DNA of 64,000 nt. Origin: an uncultured Lachnospiraceae bacterium. Its GTDB lineage: Bacteria > Bacillota > Clostridia > Lachnospirales > Lachnospiraceae. Made by a program: the position numbers and the translations under genes. Shown piece by piece: positions 9,025-16,626 of the stretch. Numbering within the stretch: the stretch's first letter is position 1; every line of letters starts with the position of its first letter. Under the pieces are notes generated by a model. The model saw nothing but the letters and a program-made list of their open reading frames with translations, made no database searches and had not been told where the DNA came from. The DNA is taken from positions 21,533 to 85,532 of the forward strand of contig CAMZDG010000012.1 of assembly GCA_947305245.1 (NCBI GenBank), read 5' to 3'.

Positions 9025-9246
9025 ATGATTGAAAAGAAAGTGACTACTGAGGATGGAAAGGTGATCAAGGAAACAAGAAGAGGGATCAACTCGGGAGATG
9101 TTGTCAAGGGCGGGGTTACGTTTGGCAGTTGTCTGGCAATGATCCTTTCTTACGTCAAGTGGAATTCCATTCTTTGGGCGATCCTGCACGGGATCTTAAG
9201 CTGGGCATACGTGATTTATTTTGCGATCAAATATGGTTTACAGTGA
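9025..9246 (+). CDS. Small membrane protein, unknown function (possible immunity or accessory)
   Basis: The protein has 73 aa. A polar, charged N-terminus of about 25 aa (with KETRRG) is followed by two hydrophobic segments (about 30-45 and 50-70) ending ILHGILSWAYVIYFAIKY. ATG 9025 follows AGGAGGGAGG at a good distance. I recall similar short WAI(L/I)HG...YVIYY membrane proteins in gut bacteria but cannot assign a function. It is not a plausible lasso precursor: there is no soluble leader, no Gly/Ala/Ser-1 core with Asp/Glu at position 7-9, and it is membrane-spanning. Position between the tailoring and ACP modules, with gaps of about 20 nt on both sides, suggests one operon. Confidence 0.7.
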   Translation: MIEKKVTTEDGKVIKETRRGINSGDVVKGGVTFGSCLAMILSYVKWNSILWAILHGILSWAYVIYFAIKYGLQ

Positions 9247-9267
9247 TCGCACGGAGTGTGAGGTAAA

Positions 9268-9696
9268 ATGAGAATTCACCATGTGGGAGTCGTGACGTCC
9301 AACATGGACAGAAGCATAACGATATACGAAAAGCTGGGATACCGCAAAGCAGTGGACGTGATTGATCCGTTTCAGAATAACCGGATCGTGATGATGGATC
9401 GCGGAGAGGGTGTCATGATCGAGTTGATCTGGCCCGCGAATGAACAGTCCACGGTGCGGAACTTCTCGGATGGCTATCATCATTTATGTTATGAGATGGA
9501 ACCGGGGGAGGATGTCGGTCAGGGTTTTAAACGGTTGCGCATTGGGAAGATATTCACCGAACCGATTACGGCTCCGGCGTTCGATGGTCGTAAAGTCGTG
9601 TTTGCCTGTTTATTGGATGGATCATTTATTGAATTCATATTGTGCGAGGAAGGAGAAAAGAAAAATGAAGTCCGTAACGATGGGAGAAGTCATTGA
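9268..9696 (+). CDS. VOC-fold (glyoxalase/epimerase-like) protein
   Basis: The protein has 142 aa with two VOC modules: MRIHHVGVVTSNMDRSITIYEKLGY at the start, and a second half with GYHHLCYEM and a C-terminal SFIEFIL. Candidate metal ligands are H4/H5, a Glu in MIELIW, a His in YHHLCYE and a Glu in FIEF. The family resembles methylmalonyl-CoA epimerase. VOC genes of this type recur beside FkbH and ACP genes, where they may act on an ACP- or CoA-bound C3 acid, though the exact reaction is unknown. Its last 32 nt overlap the start of the ACP gene in another frame, so the two are probably translationally coupled. Confidence 0.78.
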   Translation: MRIHHVGVVTSNMDRSITIYEKLGYRKAVDVIDPFQNNRIVMMDRGEGVMIELIWPANEQSTVRNFSDGYHHLCYEMEPGEDVGQGFKRLRIGKIFTEPITAPAFDGRKVVFACLLDGSFIEFILCEEGEKKNEVRNDGRSH

Positions 9697-9937
9697 AGTA
9701 CTGAATGCAGCGGGAGAGTTATCCTTAACGGAGGAGCAAAAGGAGACGGACATTACCGAGCTTGGCATCGATTCCATTGCGTTTATAAAGGTGGTTGTCG
9801 CATTGGAGGAGCAATTCGATTGTGAGATTCCGGATTCGAAGCTGATCCTCTCGGACATGAATACGCTTCAGAAGATTTATGAGACGATGGATGCGTTGTA
9901 TGAGGAGACGATGGGAAGAGACAACCTGTCGGCCTGA
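9665..9937 (+). CDS. Acyl carrier protein of the FkbH module
   Basis: The protein has 90 aa. ATG 9665 is chosen because GGAAGGAG precedes it at about 9650, while the longer open frame upstream is a shadow of the VOC gene. The phosphopantetheine motif is LGIDSIAFIK with S37. The protein is distinct from the housekeeping ACP at 38075-38308 (motif LGADSLDIV). A dedicated ACP beside an FkbH-like protein is the arrangement used to load a glyceryl group from 1,3-bisphosphoglycerate in tetronate and methoxymalonyl pathways. Here it is embedded in a peptide cluster with no ketosynthase in view. Confidence 0.87.
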   Translation: MKSVTMGEVIEVLNAAGELSLTEEQKETDITELGIDSIAFIKVVVALEEQFDCEIPDSKLILSDMNTLQKIYETMDALYEETMGRDNLSA

Positions 9938-9960
9938 GAATGGGACGGAGAGTGGCGAGC

Positions 9961-11502
9961 ATGTATGAATTAGCATTTATTTCCAATATCCATTTTGAAC
10001 CATATCTGTGCGCCGCGCTGATGCATGCTTTTTCCAAGACAAGAAAAGATCTGGAAGTCAAAGTGATCCAATATGAAAATCTGATCGAGCGGAAGGCGGA
10101 ATTGGAAGGGGCGGACATGATTGTCGTTTGCCTGAATTTTTCAGACTGGTATCCCAATGCGCAGATCGATCTGGCACAGAGGAGGATTTCACGGCAGGAG
10201 ATCAAGGAGGCCGCATTAGTCAGATGCGAGATCCTGCGCAGAGAGCTCAATAACGTAAAGGTGCAGATCCTTTGGTTTGGATTCGAAGACGATGAATATC
10301 CCAGCGCGGCCGTATGCGGACAATCCCCCGTCATGGAAGGGCTGGTGGATGAGATCAATCAGGCACTGCTTTGGCAATTGAAGGATGTTACGTTCCTTGA
10401 CTTTAAGAAGCTGATCGCGCAGGTGGGGATCGGGAATGCTTACAGCCTAAAGGGAAGACTTCGCTGGAATGCCCCTTATTCCAAACAGTTGGCCGGTCTT
10501 CTCGCAGATGAGATTTACAAACAATATCTGATCGCGCGCGGAAGGACGCCAAAGTGTTTAGTGCTGGACTGCGATAACGTTCTTTGGGGTGGCGTTCTGG
10601 CGGATGATGGAATTGAAGGCATTTGGCTGGGGAGCGACGGATTGGGACGGCAGTTTCAGGAATTCCAGCGTTTTGTGAAGTTTTTATGGCTACACGGAGT
10701 AATCCTTGCAATCTGTAGCAAAAACAATCAAGAGGACATTCTGCGCGTTTTCCGGGAGCACGGAGGAATGCTCCTAAAAGAGGGAGACGTGGCCTGTTTT
10801 CAATGTAACTGGGAGCCCAAGGCGGGAAACATTCTTGCCATCTCAGAGAGATTAAACATTGGATTGGCAGACATGGTATTTGTGGATGATTCGGTATTTG
10901 AAGTGGAAGCGGTAAAGGCGCAGCTTCCGGAAGTAAGGACGGTCCTTTATCAGAAGGAAACCATTTATGATTCCTTGGGCTGCTTTCATTTAAGGACCTC
11001 TGTTGACCAGCATGAAAACCTGCTTCGCACGAAAACCTATCAGAGCAATGAAAAGCGGGCAATCCTGCGCGAGCAGACGGGATCGTTTGAAGAATACCTT
11101 GAGTCTCTGGACATGAAGCTGGACATTCATGAAACCTTGGATTCGGAAGTGGCCAGAGTGGCGGAATTGACGCAAAGGACCAATAAATGTACGAATGGCA
11201 CGAGATATTCGAAGGAAGAAATCCTTGGGAAAAAGGCGTTGACGGATTATTCTTTCTATACGGTTTGTCTCTCAGACAGGTTTTCCGATCTGGGGATTGT
11301 AGGCATCCTCGGGATGTGTGACAAAGAGATCGATCTATTCTCTCTTTCCTGTCGCGCGTTGGGCAGGAAGGTGGAAGAAAGGCTGATAGAGTTTGCAGTG
11401 AACAAAAAGGCGAAGAGGATCCAGTTTGTCAAAACGCCGAAAAATGAATGGATGCATCCCTTGTTGGAAAAGTGGGGAGTGCAGATTACGGAAAGCGCAT
11501 AA
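9961..11502 (+). CDS. FkbH-like HAD-IIIC phosphatase/acyltransferase
   Basis: The protein has 513 aa. ATG 9961 is preferred over ATG 9940 because only the former has a plausible GGAG upstream. The central HAD motif LDCDNVLWGG (D203, D205, then WGG) and the FVDDS motif (D309, D310) are the family hallmarks. The C-terminal domain (with RTNKCTNGTRY and the acetyltransferase-like LSCRALGRKVEE) corresponds to the GNAT-like part of FkbH proteins. Known FkbH enzymes dephosphorylate 1,3-bisphosphoglycerate and transfer the glyceryl group to an ACP, and the neighbouring ACP fits this. The N-terminal 190 aa is an SGNH-like region of unclear role. It is the last gene of the run and meets the next gene convergently. 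Confidence 0.85.
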   Translation: MYELAFISNIHFEPYLCAALMHAFSKTRKDLEVKVIQYENLIERKAELEGADMIVVCLNFSDWYPNAQIDLAQRRISRQEIKEAALVRCEILRRELNNVKVQILWFGFEDDEYPSAAVCGQSPVMEGLVDEINQALLWQLKDVTFLDFKKLIAQVGIGNAYSLKGRLRWNAPYSKQLAGLLADEIYKQYLIARGRTPKCLVLDCDNVLWGGVLADDGIEGIWLGSDGLGRQFQEFQRFVKFLWLHGVILAICSKNNQEDILRVFREHGGMLLKEGDVACFQCNWEPKAGNILAISERLNIGLADMVFVDDSVFEVEAVKAQLPEVRTVLYQKETIYDSLGCFHLRTSVDQHENLLRTKTYQSNEKRAILREQTGSFEEYLESLDMKLDIHETLDSEVARVAELTQRTNKCTNGTRYSKEEILGKKALTDYSFYTVCLSDRFSDLGIVGILGMCDKEIDLFSLSCRALGRKVEERLIEFAVNKKAKRIQFVKTPKNEWMHPLLEKWGVQITESA

Positions 11503-11506
11503 AAAA

Positions 11507-11530
11507 GGCTGGAAAGTTACCTTTCCAGCC
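11507..11530 (-). terminator. Rho-independent terminator for the COG3044-type ATPase gene
   Basis: A perfect 10-bp stem (GGCTGGAAAG / CTTTCCAGCC) with a 4-nt loop is followed, reading the minus strand, by six T. Half of the stem is the last codons and stop of the ATPase gene, and the other half lies just after the fkbH-like stop. There is no T-run on the plus strand. Confidence 0.85.
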
Positions 11531-13226
11531 TAAGTCCCCGATAACGGTTGACCATCGCCCAGAGTTCCTGGGGGCGCACCATGGCGAGATTGCCGGGAAT
11601 GGAGCCAGTTGCGCCTCCTTGCGCGCAGGCCGAAAAGCCTTGCTTTTCGAGCCTGTCATACAGGGCATTCACGCATTTTGGCAGGGGATCCCTGCCGTTA
11701 AAGCATTGTTCCTCCAGGGTACGGAGCAGCGCTCCTAAGAGATTGGTCTGCTCATTGTCCACGACCTGCTCCACAAAGCGCAGCTCCACGGATTCATGGC
11801 CGAGGGAGACCGCGTCCGTGCCGTTTCCGCGCACCTTAACCTTTCGGCTTTCCGTCACTTCCCTGTTGGGGAAGGGGAGCCGCCTGTCAGGAGAAATCTT
11901 TAGTGGATCAGGCAATTCCAGTTTTTCAGAAGTCGCTTCGGCGGCTTCTTTTGCTTTGCGGGTAATGTCGATCGGCTCATACTCGCGCATCTGCAGAACC
12001 GTATCGGAAATCTCGAAAAAGGCACCGGAGCTTCCTGCCACCAGAATGGTGGAGATGCCAAGCTCCTCGTAGAGCTGGCGCATTCTTAACAGGAACGGGA
12101 TAATGGGCTCCTCGCCGGGGTGGATGACCTTTTGCATCAGGGCGTCGCGCACCATGAAGTTGGTCGCACTGGTGTCCTCATCGATCAGCAGGGTCTTGCT
12201 GCCGGAGAGAATGGCCTCCACGGTGCAGGCCGCCTGTGAGGTGCTTCCGCTGGCGTCCTCCGTGGAAAAGCATTTGGTGTCGCGCTTGCTTGGAAGGTCA
12301 CGGATGAAGGCACTGATGTCTAATTGTTTTACACTTCTGCCGTCCTCGCTTCGAAGCTTCATGGCGGTGTCTTCCGTGATCACGTATTCGCGTCCGTCCC
12401 CGGGCACGTGATCATAGACACCGCGCTCTAAGGCCTTGAGGAGCGTGGACTTTCCGTGATATCCGCCGCCGACGATGAGGGTGATGCCCTTTTTCACGCC
12501 AAGGCCCGTGAGGGTGCGGCCGCCGGGAAGATTTAGCGTAACGGCATCTTCGACCGGGCTTTGGAACGCGACGGCGCCCTGCATGGGTCTGTCGTCCACG
12601 CCGCTCTTTCTGGGCAGGATGGCGCCGTTTGCCACAAAGGCGACAAGACCTCTGTCGGAAAGCTGTTCGCGGATGGCCTTCTGGTCATCGGAAAGAGCGA
12701 TCCACTTCTGTAAGGTCGCCTTGTCGATCGCGGCGAAGCGAAGCGTCTTTGCGGCGCAGGCAGGCACATATTCAAAGAGCATTTTCTTTAATTCCTGTGC
12801 CAGGGTGGTTCGCCCTGCGGCAGGAAAGCCGGCTGAAAAGCGAAGGATCAGGGAGCCGTCCGCAGGTGAGATCGTCAGGGCGGAGCGCTCTAAAACCTCC
12901 TGCCCGCAGGAGCTGACGGAGAGCGTGCCGGATTTCCCAGAGCCACCTGCCTTATGGCTGTAGCGGCCAAGCTCCTTATAAAAACCGCGGAGCAGATAGT
13001 CCTGCAGCATGACGCGGCGATGCGGCTCGGCATAATAATCCTTTGGAAAGCCATGCTGACCTGCCGCCATATGAATGCTTAGGGAGGAAGGCGCCGCAAA
13101 CGGATCCCCCTGTACGTGGTCGATGGAGAGCACGTAGCCTTGGAAGGTATAGCGTCCCTTTAAGCTTTTATAAACGGGATAGGGTTTATGATCGTTCTCC
13201 CGAAGGAGCTGTTCTAATCTTCTCAT
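11517..13226 (-). CDS. Predicted ABC-class ATPase (COG3044 type)
   Basis: The protein has 569 aa. The start at 13226 (MRRLEQLLREND) is chosen for its AAGGAG ribosome site 7-8 nt upstream; the open frame continues further but without a signal. It has an atypical P-loop, GGGYHGKST, followed by a HVPGDGRE region, LIDEDTSATNFM (Walker B-like) and a GS(S)G stretch, all as in the stand-alone ABC-class ATPase family. The biochemical role of the family is not known. The N-terminus PYPVYKSLKGRYTF is conserved in the family as I recall it. It is monocistronic, convergent to the lasso run and ends in its own terminator. Confidence 0.82.
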   Translation of the reverse strand: MRRLEQLLRENDHKPYPVYKSLKGRYTFQGYVLSIDHVQGDPFAAPSSLSIHMAAGQHGFPKDYYAEPHRRVMLQDYLLRGFYKELGRYSHKAGGSGKSGTLSVSSCGQEVLERSALTISPADGSLILRFSAGFPAAGRTTLAQELKKMLFEYVPACAAKTLRFAAIDKATLQKWIALSDDQKAIREQLSDRGLVAFVANGAILPRKSGVDDRPMQGAVAFQSPVEDAVTLNLPGGRTLTGLGVKKGITLIVGGGYHGKSTLLKALERGVYDHVPGDGREYVITEDTAMKLRSEDGRSVKQLDISAFIRDLPSKRDTKCFSTEDASGSTSQAACTVEAILSGSKTLLIDEDTSATNFMVRDALMQKVIHPGEEPIIPFLLRMRQLYEELGISTILVAGSSGAFFEISDTVLQMREYEPIDITRKAKEAAEATSEKLELPDPLKISPDRRLPFPNREVTESRKVKVRGNGTDAVSLGHESVELRFVEQVVDNEQTNLLGALLRTLEEQCFNGRDPLPKCVNALYDRLEKQGFSACAQGGATGSIPGNLAMVRPQELWAMVNRYRGLRLER

Positions 13227-13545
13227 GGGATATCTCCTTATCATACAGAAATATTTCTGCCTCATTATAGCATAAGACGGGAGGAAATACACGGGAAGTT
13301 TTGCCGCATTATGGATATTTCTCCTGAAATCAAGTATAATAACCTCGGTAAAGCATGGCGGTCTGTCTTGACGGGGGCGTGAAATACAATCCATGTCATG
13401 GTTTGGACGGGAAATGATAACTGAAATTTGAAATGATTATTTGGACATAAAACTTTTGGACATAAAACTTTTGGATGTTAAATTTTGGGCGAGACGTAAG
13501 ATGGGGCGAGATTTGTCGTGTATATCATAAAGGAGGGGCGATTCC
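13227..13545. other. 319-nt divergent intergenic region
   Basis: It lies between the divergent ATPase and sigma-factor genes. A minus-strand TATAAT at 13264-13269 could serve the ATPase gene, and a plus-strand TATAAT at 13335-13340 lacks a good -35 box. The right part holds three 15-nt tandem repeats (13441-13485, listed separately) upstream of the ECF sigma gene. No coding sequence or RNA gene was seen. Confidence 0.6.
13441..13485 (+). repeat. Three tandem 15-nt repeats upstream of the ECF sigma gene
   Basis: The unit TTGGACATAAAACTT occurs twice exactly (13441-13455, 13456-13470) and a third time in degenerate form (TTGGATGTTAAATTT, 13471-13485). The block ends about 60 nt before the sigma start codon. 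Spaced repeats here could be regulator or sigma-binding sites, or simple slippage. Confidence 0.8.
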
Positions 13546-14106
13546 ATGGAGGACGAAAAGATCGTACGATTATATTGGGACAGAAATGAACAGGCCATCG
13601 AAGAATCTTCAAAGAAATACGGCTCCTATTGCACGGCCATCGCCCGCCATATCCTAGAGACGCCGGGTGACGTGGAGGAATGCGTGAACGACACTTGGCT
13701 GCATGCATGGAATGCCATGCCGCCACATAAGCCCGTTAGACTTTCTGCATTTCTTGGAAAGATCACGCGAAATCTGTCCTTTGACCGATATAAGAGTCTG
13801 CACCGGGAAAAACGTGGCGGGAGCGCCGTGGAGCTTGTGCTGGACGAGCTGGAGGAGTGCGTCTCCGGAAAGGACAGCGTGGAGGGAAATTATCAGGAGA
13901 AGGAGCTGAAGGAAGAGATCGGCCGATTTCTGAAATCCCTTTCCGAGGAGGCACGGGTGCAGTTCCTGCTTCGGTATTGGTATGCGGAGTCCGTGACGGA
14001 GATCGCGAGGCGGTTCCAAAAGAGCGAAAATCAGATTTCCGTGAATCTGTCCCGCATTCGGAAAAAGTTAAAGACCTACCTGGAAGAAAGGGGGTATTCG
14101 CTGTGA
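13546..14106 (+). CDS. ECF-type RNA polymerase sigma-70 factor
   Basis: The protein has 186 aa, normal ECF size. Region 2 includes VEECVNDTWLHAWNAMPP and FLGKITRNLSFDRYK. Region 4 is a helix-turn-helix (VQFLLRYWYAESVTEIARRFQKSENQISVNLSRIRKKL). The start ATG follows AGGAGGGG. The 3' end overlaps the following serpin gene by 4 nt, the usual layout for a sigma factor and its cognate membrane anti-sigma factor. It probably directs its own operon, perhaps with the upstream repeats. Confidence 0.9.
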   Translation: MEDEKIVRLYWDRNEQAIEESSKKYGSYCTAIARHILETPGDVEECVNDTWLHAWNAMPPHKPVRLSAFLGKITRNLSFDRYKSLHREKRGGSAVELVLDELEECVSGKDSVEGNYQEKELKEEIGRFLKSLSEEARVQFLLRYWYAESVTEIARRFQKSENQISVNLSRIRKKLKTYLEERGYSL

Positions 14107-15851
14107 AGAAAGAAGAGTTATTTGAAATATTGGGAGACCTTGACGAAGAGGAGATCGCGAAAGCCGGCAGTTACGACCAAAGCAAGGGATCTGCCGCCGA
14201 AGGATCTGGTTGGAAAGAATCAGCTGCCAAAGGATCTGGCACCAAGGGTTCTGACGGGGAAGGATCTGGCACTCAAGAAGTGCGGGAAGGCCGCAGACGA
14301 GCACTAAGCCGCAGCTGGGCGATATTTGGCGCTGTGGCAGCCGTGCTGGCCCTGGCTCTTTTCGTAAAGCTGCTTTGGCCGAAGGAGCCGGGCGGTGATG
14401 ACAGGGAAGGAATAGAAGTTGCCGGCATGAAAGCCTCCGAGAGCCCGGAGGTCAGGAGCAGTGAAGGCATCAGCGCCACGCAGGGCGGCGAGGGCAATGA
14501 AAGCATCGGATCGGGCGAAGATCCTGGGCAGGAGGAGACGGATCCGGACGGCGATGCATGGGAGCTTGCCTCGAAGTGGATGGGCTGGACGGAGGAAGAT
14601 GCGGCCTGGCTGAAGAAGGTAAAGGTCGTTAACGTCAGTCTCCCGGAGCCCTTGACGGAAAAAGAATATATCTATGGTCTGGAGTATCTTACGGAGGAGC
14701 ATGCCTATTTTGCAACCTGCCGCACGGAGGCAAGTCAGCTGAAAGGTTCCATGCAGGGTTTCTACGAAAGCGTGACGAAGTCCCTGCTGGCGGAGGGAGA
14801 AGGCAACGCGATCTGTTCACCGCTCAACATATATCTGGCGCTTTCCGTGCTGGCAGAGACGACGGATGGGAATTCCAGGAAGGAAATCTTGGACTTTCTC
14901 GGCGCGGACTCCATTGAGACACTTCGAAAGAGCGCAGGAAATCTGTGGAACAGTAATTATATGGATTCCAGGGTCGTGACAAGCATTTTGGCGAATTCAA
15001 TCTGGCTCAATGAGGCGGAATCCTTCCGATGGGACACCTTGGAGAGGCTTGCTAAGGAATATTACGTATCTTCCTTTGTCGGGCAACCCGGGTCAGAAGA
15101 GATGGATCAGGGCCTGCAGTCATGGACCAACAAGGCAACGGGAGGACTTCTGGAAGAATATGTGCGGGACATCCACCTGACGCCCTCGACGGTATTTGAC
15201 CTGATCTCCACGCTGTATTATCATGCCACCTGGGGAGAAGGGTTTGACGAAGAAAAGACGACGGAAGAGACCTTCCACGGAACGAAGGGGGACACCTCAG
15301 TCGAAATGATGCACAAGTCAAAAATGGCGGAGGTGTATACCTCCGAGAAGGTTACGGCAATCCGCATGCCCTTGTATGGCGGGGGATGGACCTATTTTTA
15401 TCTGCCTGCCGAGGGGATTGACGTGGCGTCGCTTGCAGGGGATCCGGAGCTTCTTGCCATTGAGCGCCTGTATGAGAATCAGGAAGGGTGGAGCAGACCG
15501 CTTGTCCGTCTGTCACTCCCCAGATTTCAGGTCAAGCAAAAGACGGACCTGCTCCCTTTGCTTGCAAGCTGGGGGATCAAGGACATATTGGATGGCTCGG
15601 CTTCTGATTTTTCGCCCGTCATGGAGGATCCGGAGGATCAGATCAGCCTGGGGAAAGCGGAGCATGCTGCCACTTTCATGATCGATGAGAATGGCGTCAC
15701 CGGGGCTGCCTATGTCGAGCTGCGCGCGCAGAGAAGCGCGCAAAGGGCGGAGGATGAGATTGATCTCGCCTTTGATCGGCCGTTCCTTTTCGCAGTTTAT
15801 TCGGAGGACGGATCCATCCTGTTTGAGGGGATTGTCAGAGATATTGAGTGA
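14103..15851 (+). CDS. Membrane-anchored serpin with anti-sigma-like N-terminus
   Basis: The protein has 582 aa from GTG 14103, which overlaps the sigma stop and has a GGGGG Shine-Dalgarno. Residues 1-25 (KKEELFEILGDLDEEEIAKA) resemble the cytoplasmic sigma-binding helix of small Firmicutes anti-sigma factors. Residues 26-60 form a Gly/Ser/Lys-rich linker with repeated K-G-S units. One membrane segment (about 70-92, SWAIFGAVAAVLALALFV) is followed by an acidic linker and a full serpin domain (about 215-582). Serpin landmarks are ICSPLNIYLALSVLAE, the shutter region, the hinge ENGVTGAAYV and the C-terminal FDRPFLFAV. The reactive loop carries Arg residues (LRAQRSAQRAE), suggesting a trypsin-like target. 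The extracellular serpin orientation and sigma control by protease binding are inferences. Confidence 0.85.
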   Translation: MKKEELFEILGDLDEEEIAKAGSYDQSKGSAAEGSGWKESAAKGSGTKGSDGEGSGTQEVREGRRRALSRSWAIFGAVAAVLALALFVKLLWPKEPGGDDREGIEVAGMKASESPEVRSSEGISATQGGEGNESIGSGEDPGQEETDPDGDAWELASKWMGWTEEDAAWLKKVKVVNVSLPEPLTEKEYIYGLEYLTEEHAYFATCRTEASQLKGSMQGFYESVTKSLLAEGEGNAICSPLNIYLALSVLAETTDGNSRKEILDFLGADSIETLRKSAGNLWNSNYMDSRVVTSILANSIWLNEAESFRWDTLERLAKEYYVSSFVGQPGSEEMDQGLQSWTNKATGGLLEEYVRDIHLTPSTVFDLISTLYYHATWGEGFDEEKTTEETFHGTKGDTSVEMMHKSKMAEVYTSEKVTAIRMPLYGGGWTYFYLPAEGIDVASLAGDPELLAIERLYENQEGWSRPLVRLSLPRFQVKQKTDLLPLLASWGIKDILDGSASDFSPVMEDPEDQISLGKAEHAATFMIDENGVTGAAYVELRAQRSAQRAEDEIDLAFDRPFLFAVYSEDGSILFEGIVRDIE

Positions 15852-15885
15852 TGAGGAAAGGATCCCGGGACGATCCTGAAAAGAA

Positions 15886-15930
15886 AAACCGCTTTGGGCC
15901 TGCGTTGGACAGGCCGAAAGCGGTTTCTTT
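15886..15930. terminator. Bidirectional terminator between serpin and cyclophilin genes
   Basis: A long stem pairs AAACCGCTTTGGGCCTG with CAGGCCGAAAGCGGTTT around a 7-nt loop. Plus-strand T residues (TTTCTTTA) and a minus-strand T-run follow. It lies between convergent genes. Confidence 0.85.
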
Positions 15931-15957
15931 ATGCTTCAGAAGTGATATGGCGGCGGA

Positions 15958-16485
15958 TTATCTTCTGCCGTACTTTTCGGGTTCGGGATAGGTTACGCCG
16001 AAGGTCTCGACGGTAACGCTCTCCATCACCTGATCCTCCATGGGACGATCGCGGTAGTCAGTGGCGGTCTCAGCGATCGCATCTACCACGTCCATGCCTT
16101 CCGTTACCTTGCCGAAGGCAGCATATTCGCCGTCAAGATGAGGGCTGGTCTTATGCATTACAAAGAACTGGCTGCCTGCGGAGTTGGGCATCATGGAACG
16201 TGCCATGGAAAGAACGCCGGGGGTGTGCTTTAAGTCATTCTTGAAGCCATTGTGGGAGAATTCGCCCTTGATGGAATAGCCAGGGCCGCCCATGCCGGTG
16301 CCGTCGGGGCAACCGCCCTGAATCATAAAGCCACGGATTACGCGGTGAAAGATCAGGCCGTTATAGAAGCCCTTGTTTACCAGGCTGATAAAGTTGTTGA
16401 CGGTGTTGGGTGCGATCTCGGGATAGAGCTCAGCCTTGAACACGGAGCCGTCCTTCATAGTAAAGGTTACGATGGGATTTGACAT
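15958..16485 (-). CDS. Cyclophilin-type peptidyl-prolyl cis-trans isomerase
   Basis: The protein has 175 aa with no signal peptide, so it is cytoplasmic. The cyclophilin core is intact: [19 protein letters not shown], the [11 protein letters not shown] loop, LSMARSM, SQFFVM and the [11 protein letters not shown] strand. It catalyses prolyl isomerisation during protein folding. It is monocistronic with a convergent terminator shared with the serpin gene. Confidence 0.93.
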   Translation of the reverse strand: MSNPIVTFTMKDGSVFKAELYPEIAPNTVNNFISLVNKGFYNGLIFHRVIRGFMIQGGCPDGTGMGGPGYSIKGEFSHNGFKNDLKHTPGVLSMARSMMPNSAGSQFFVMHKTSPHLDGEYAAFGKVTEGMDVVDAIAETATDYRDRPMEDQVMESVTVETFGVTYPEPEKYGRR

Positions 16486-16550
16486 TGGATTCCTCTCTTT
16501 CTTCCAAAGGGACGAAGTATTTGTCCCATTTGAGTTTGTTCTGATTTGTT

Positions 16551-16579
16551 TTGCTTTTCCGTCGCAAAACAGTTATACT
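16551..16579 (+). promoter_or_regulatory. Predicted sigma-A promoter for the GNAT gene
   Basis: TTGCTT (16551-16556) and TATACT (16574-16579) are 17 bp apart and end about 48 nt before the GNAT start codon. Confidence 0.55.
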
Positions 16580-16626
16580 TATTCTAGCTTAAATCTTCAA
16601 TTCCGTAAAGAGGAAAGGATGGAGAA

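Noticed and set aside
9025..9246. Lasso precursor gene
   Set aside because: The protein has two membrane helices and no leader/core pattern with an Asp or Glu at ring position 7-9.
13441..13485. CRISPR array
   Set aside because: Repeats are 15 nt, directly abutting, with no spacers and no cas genes in the window.
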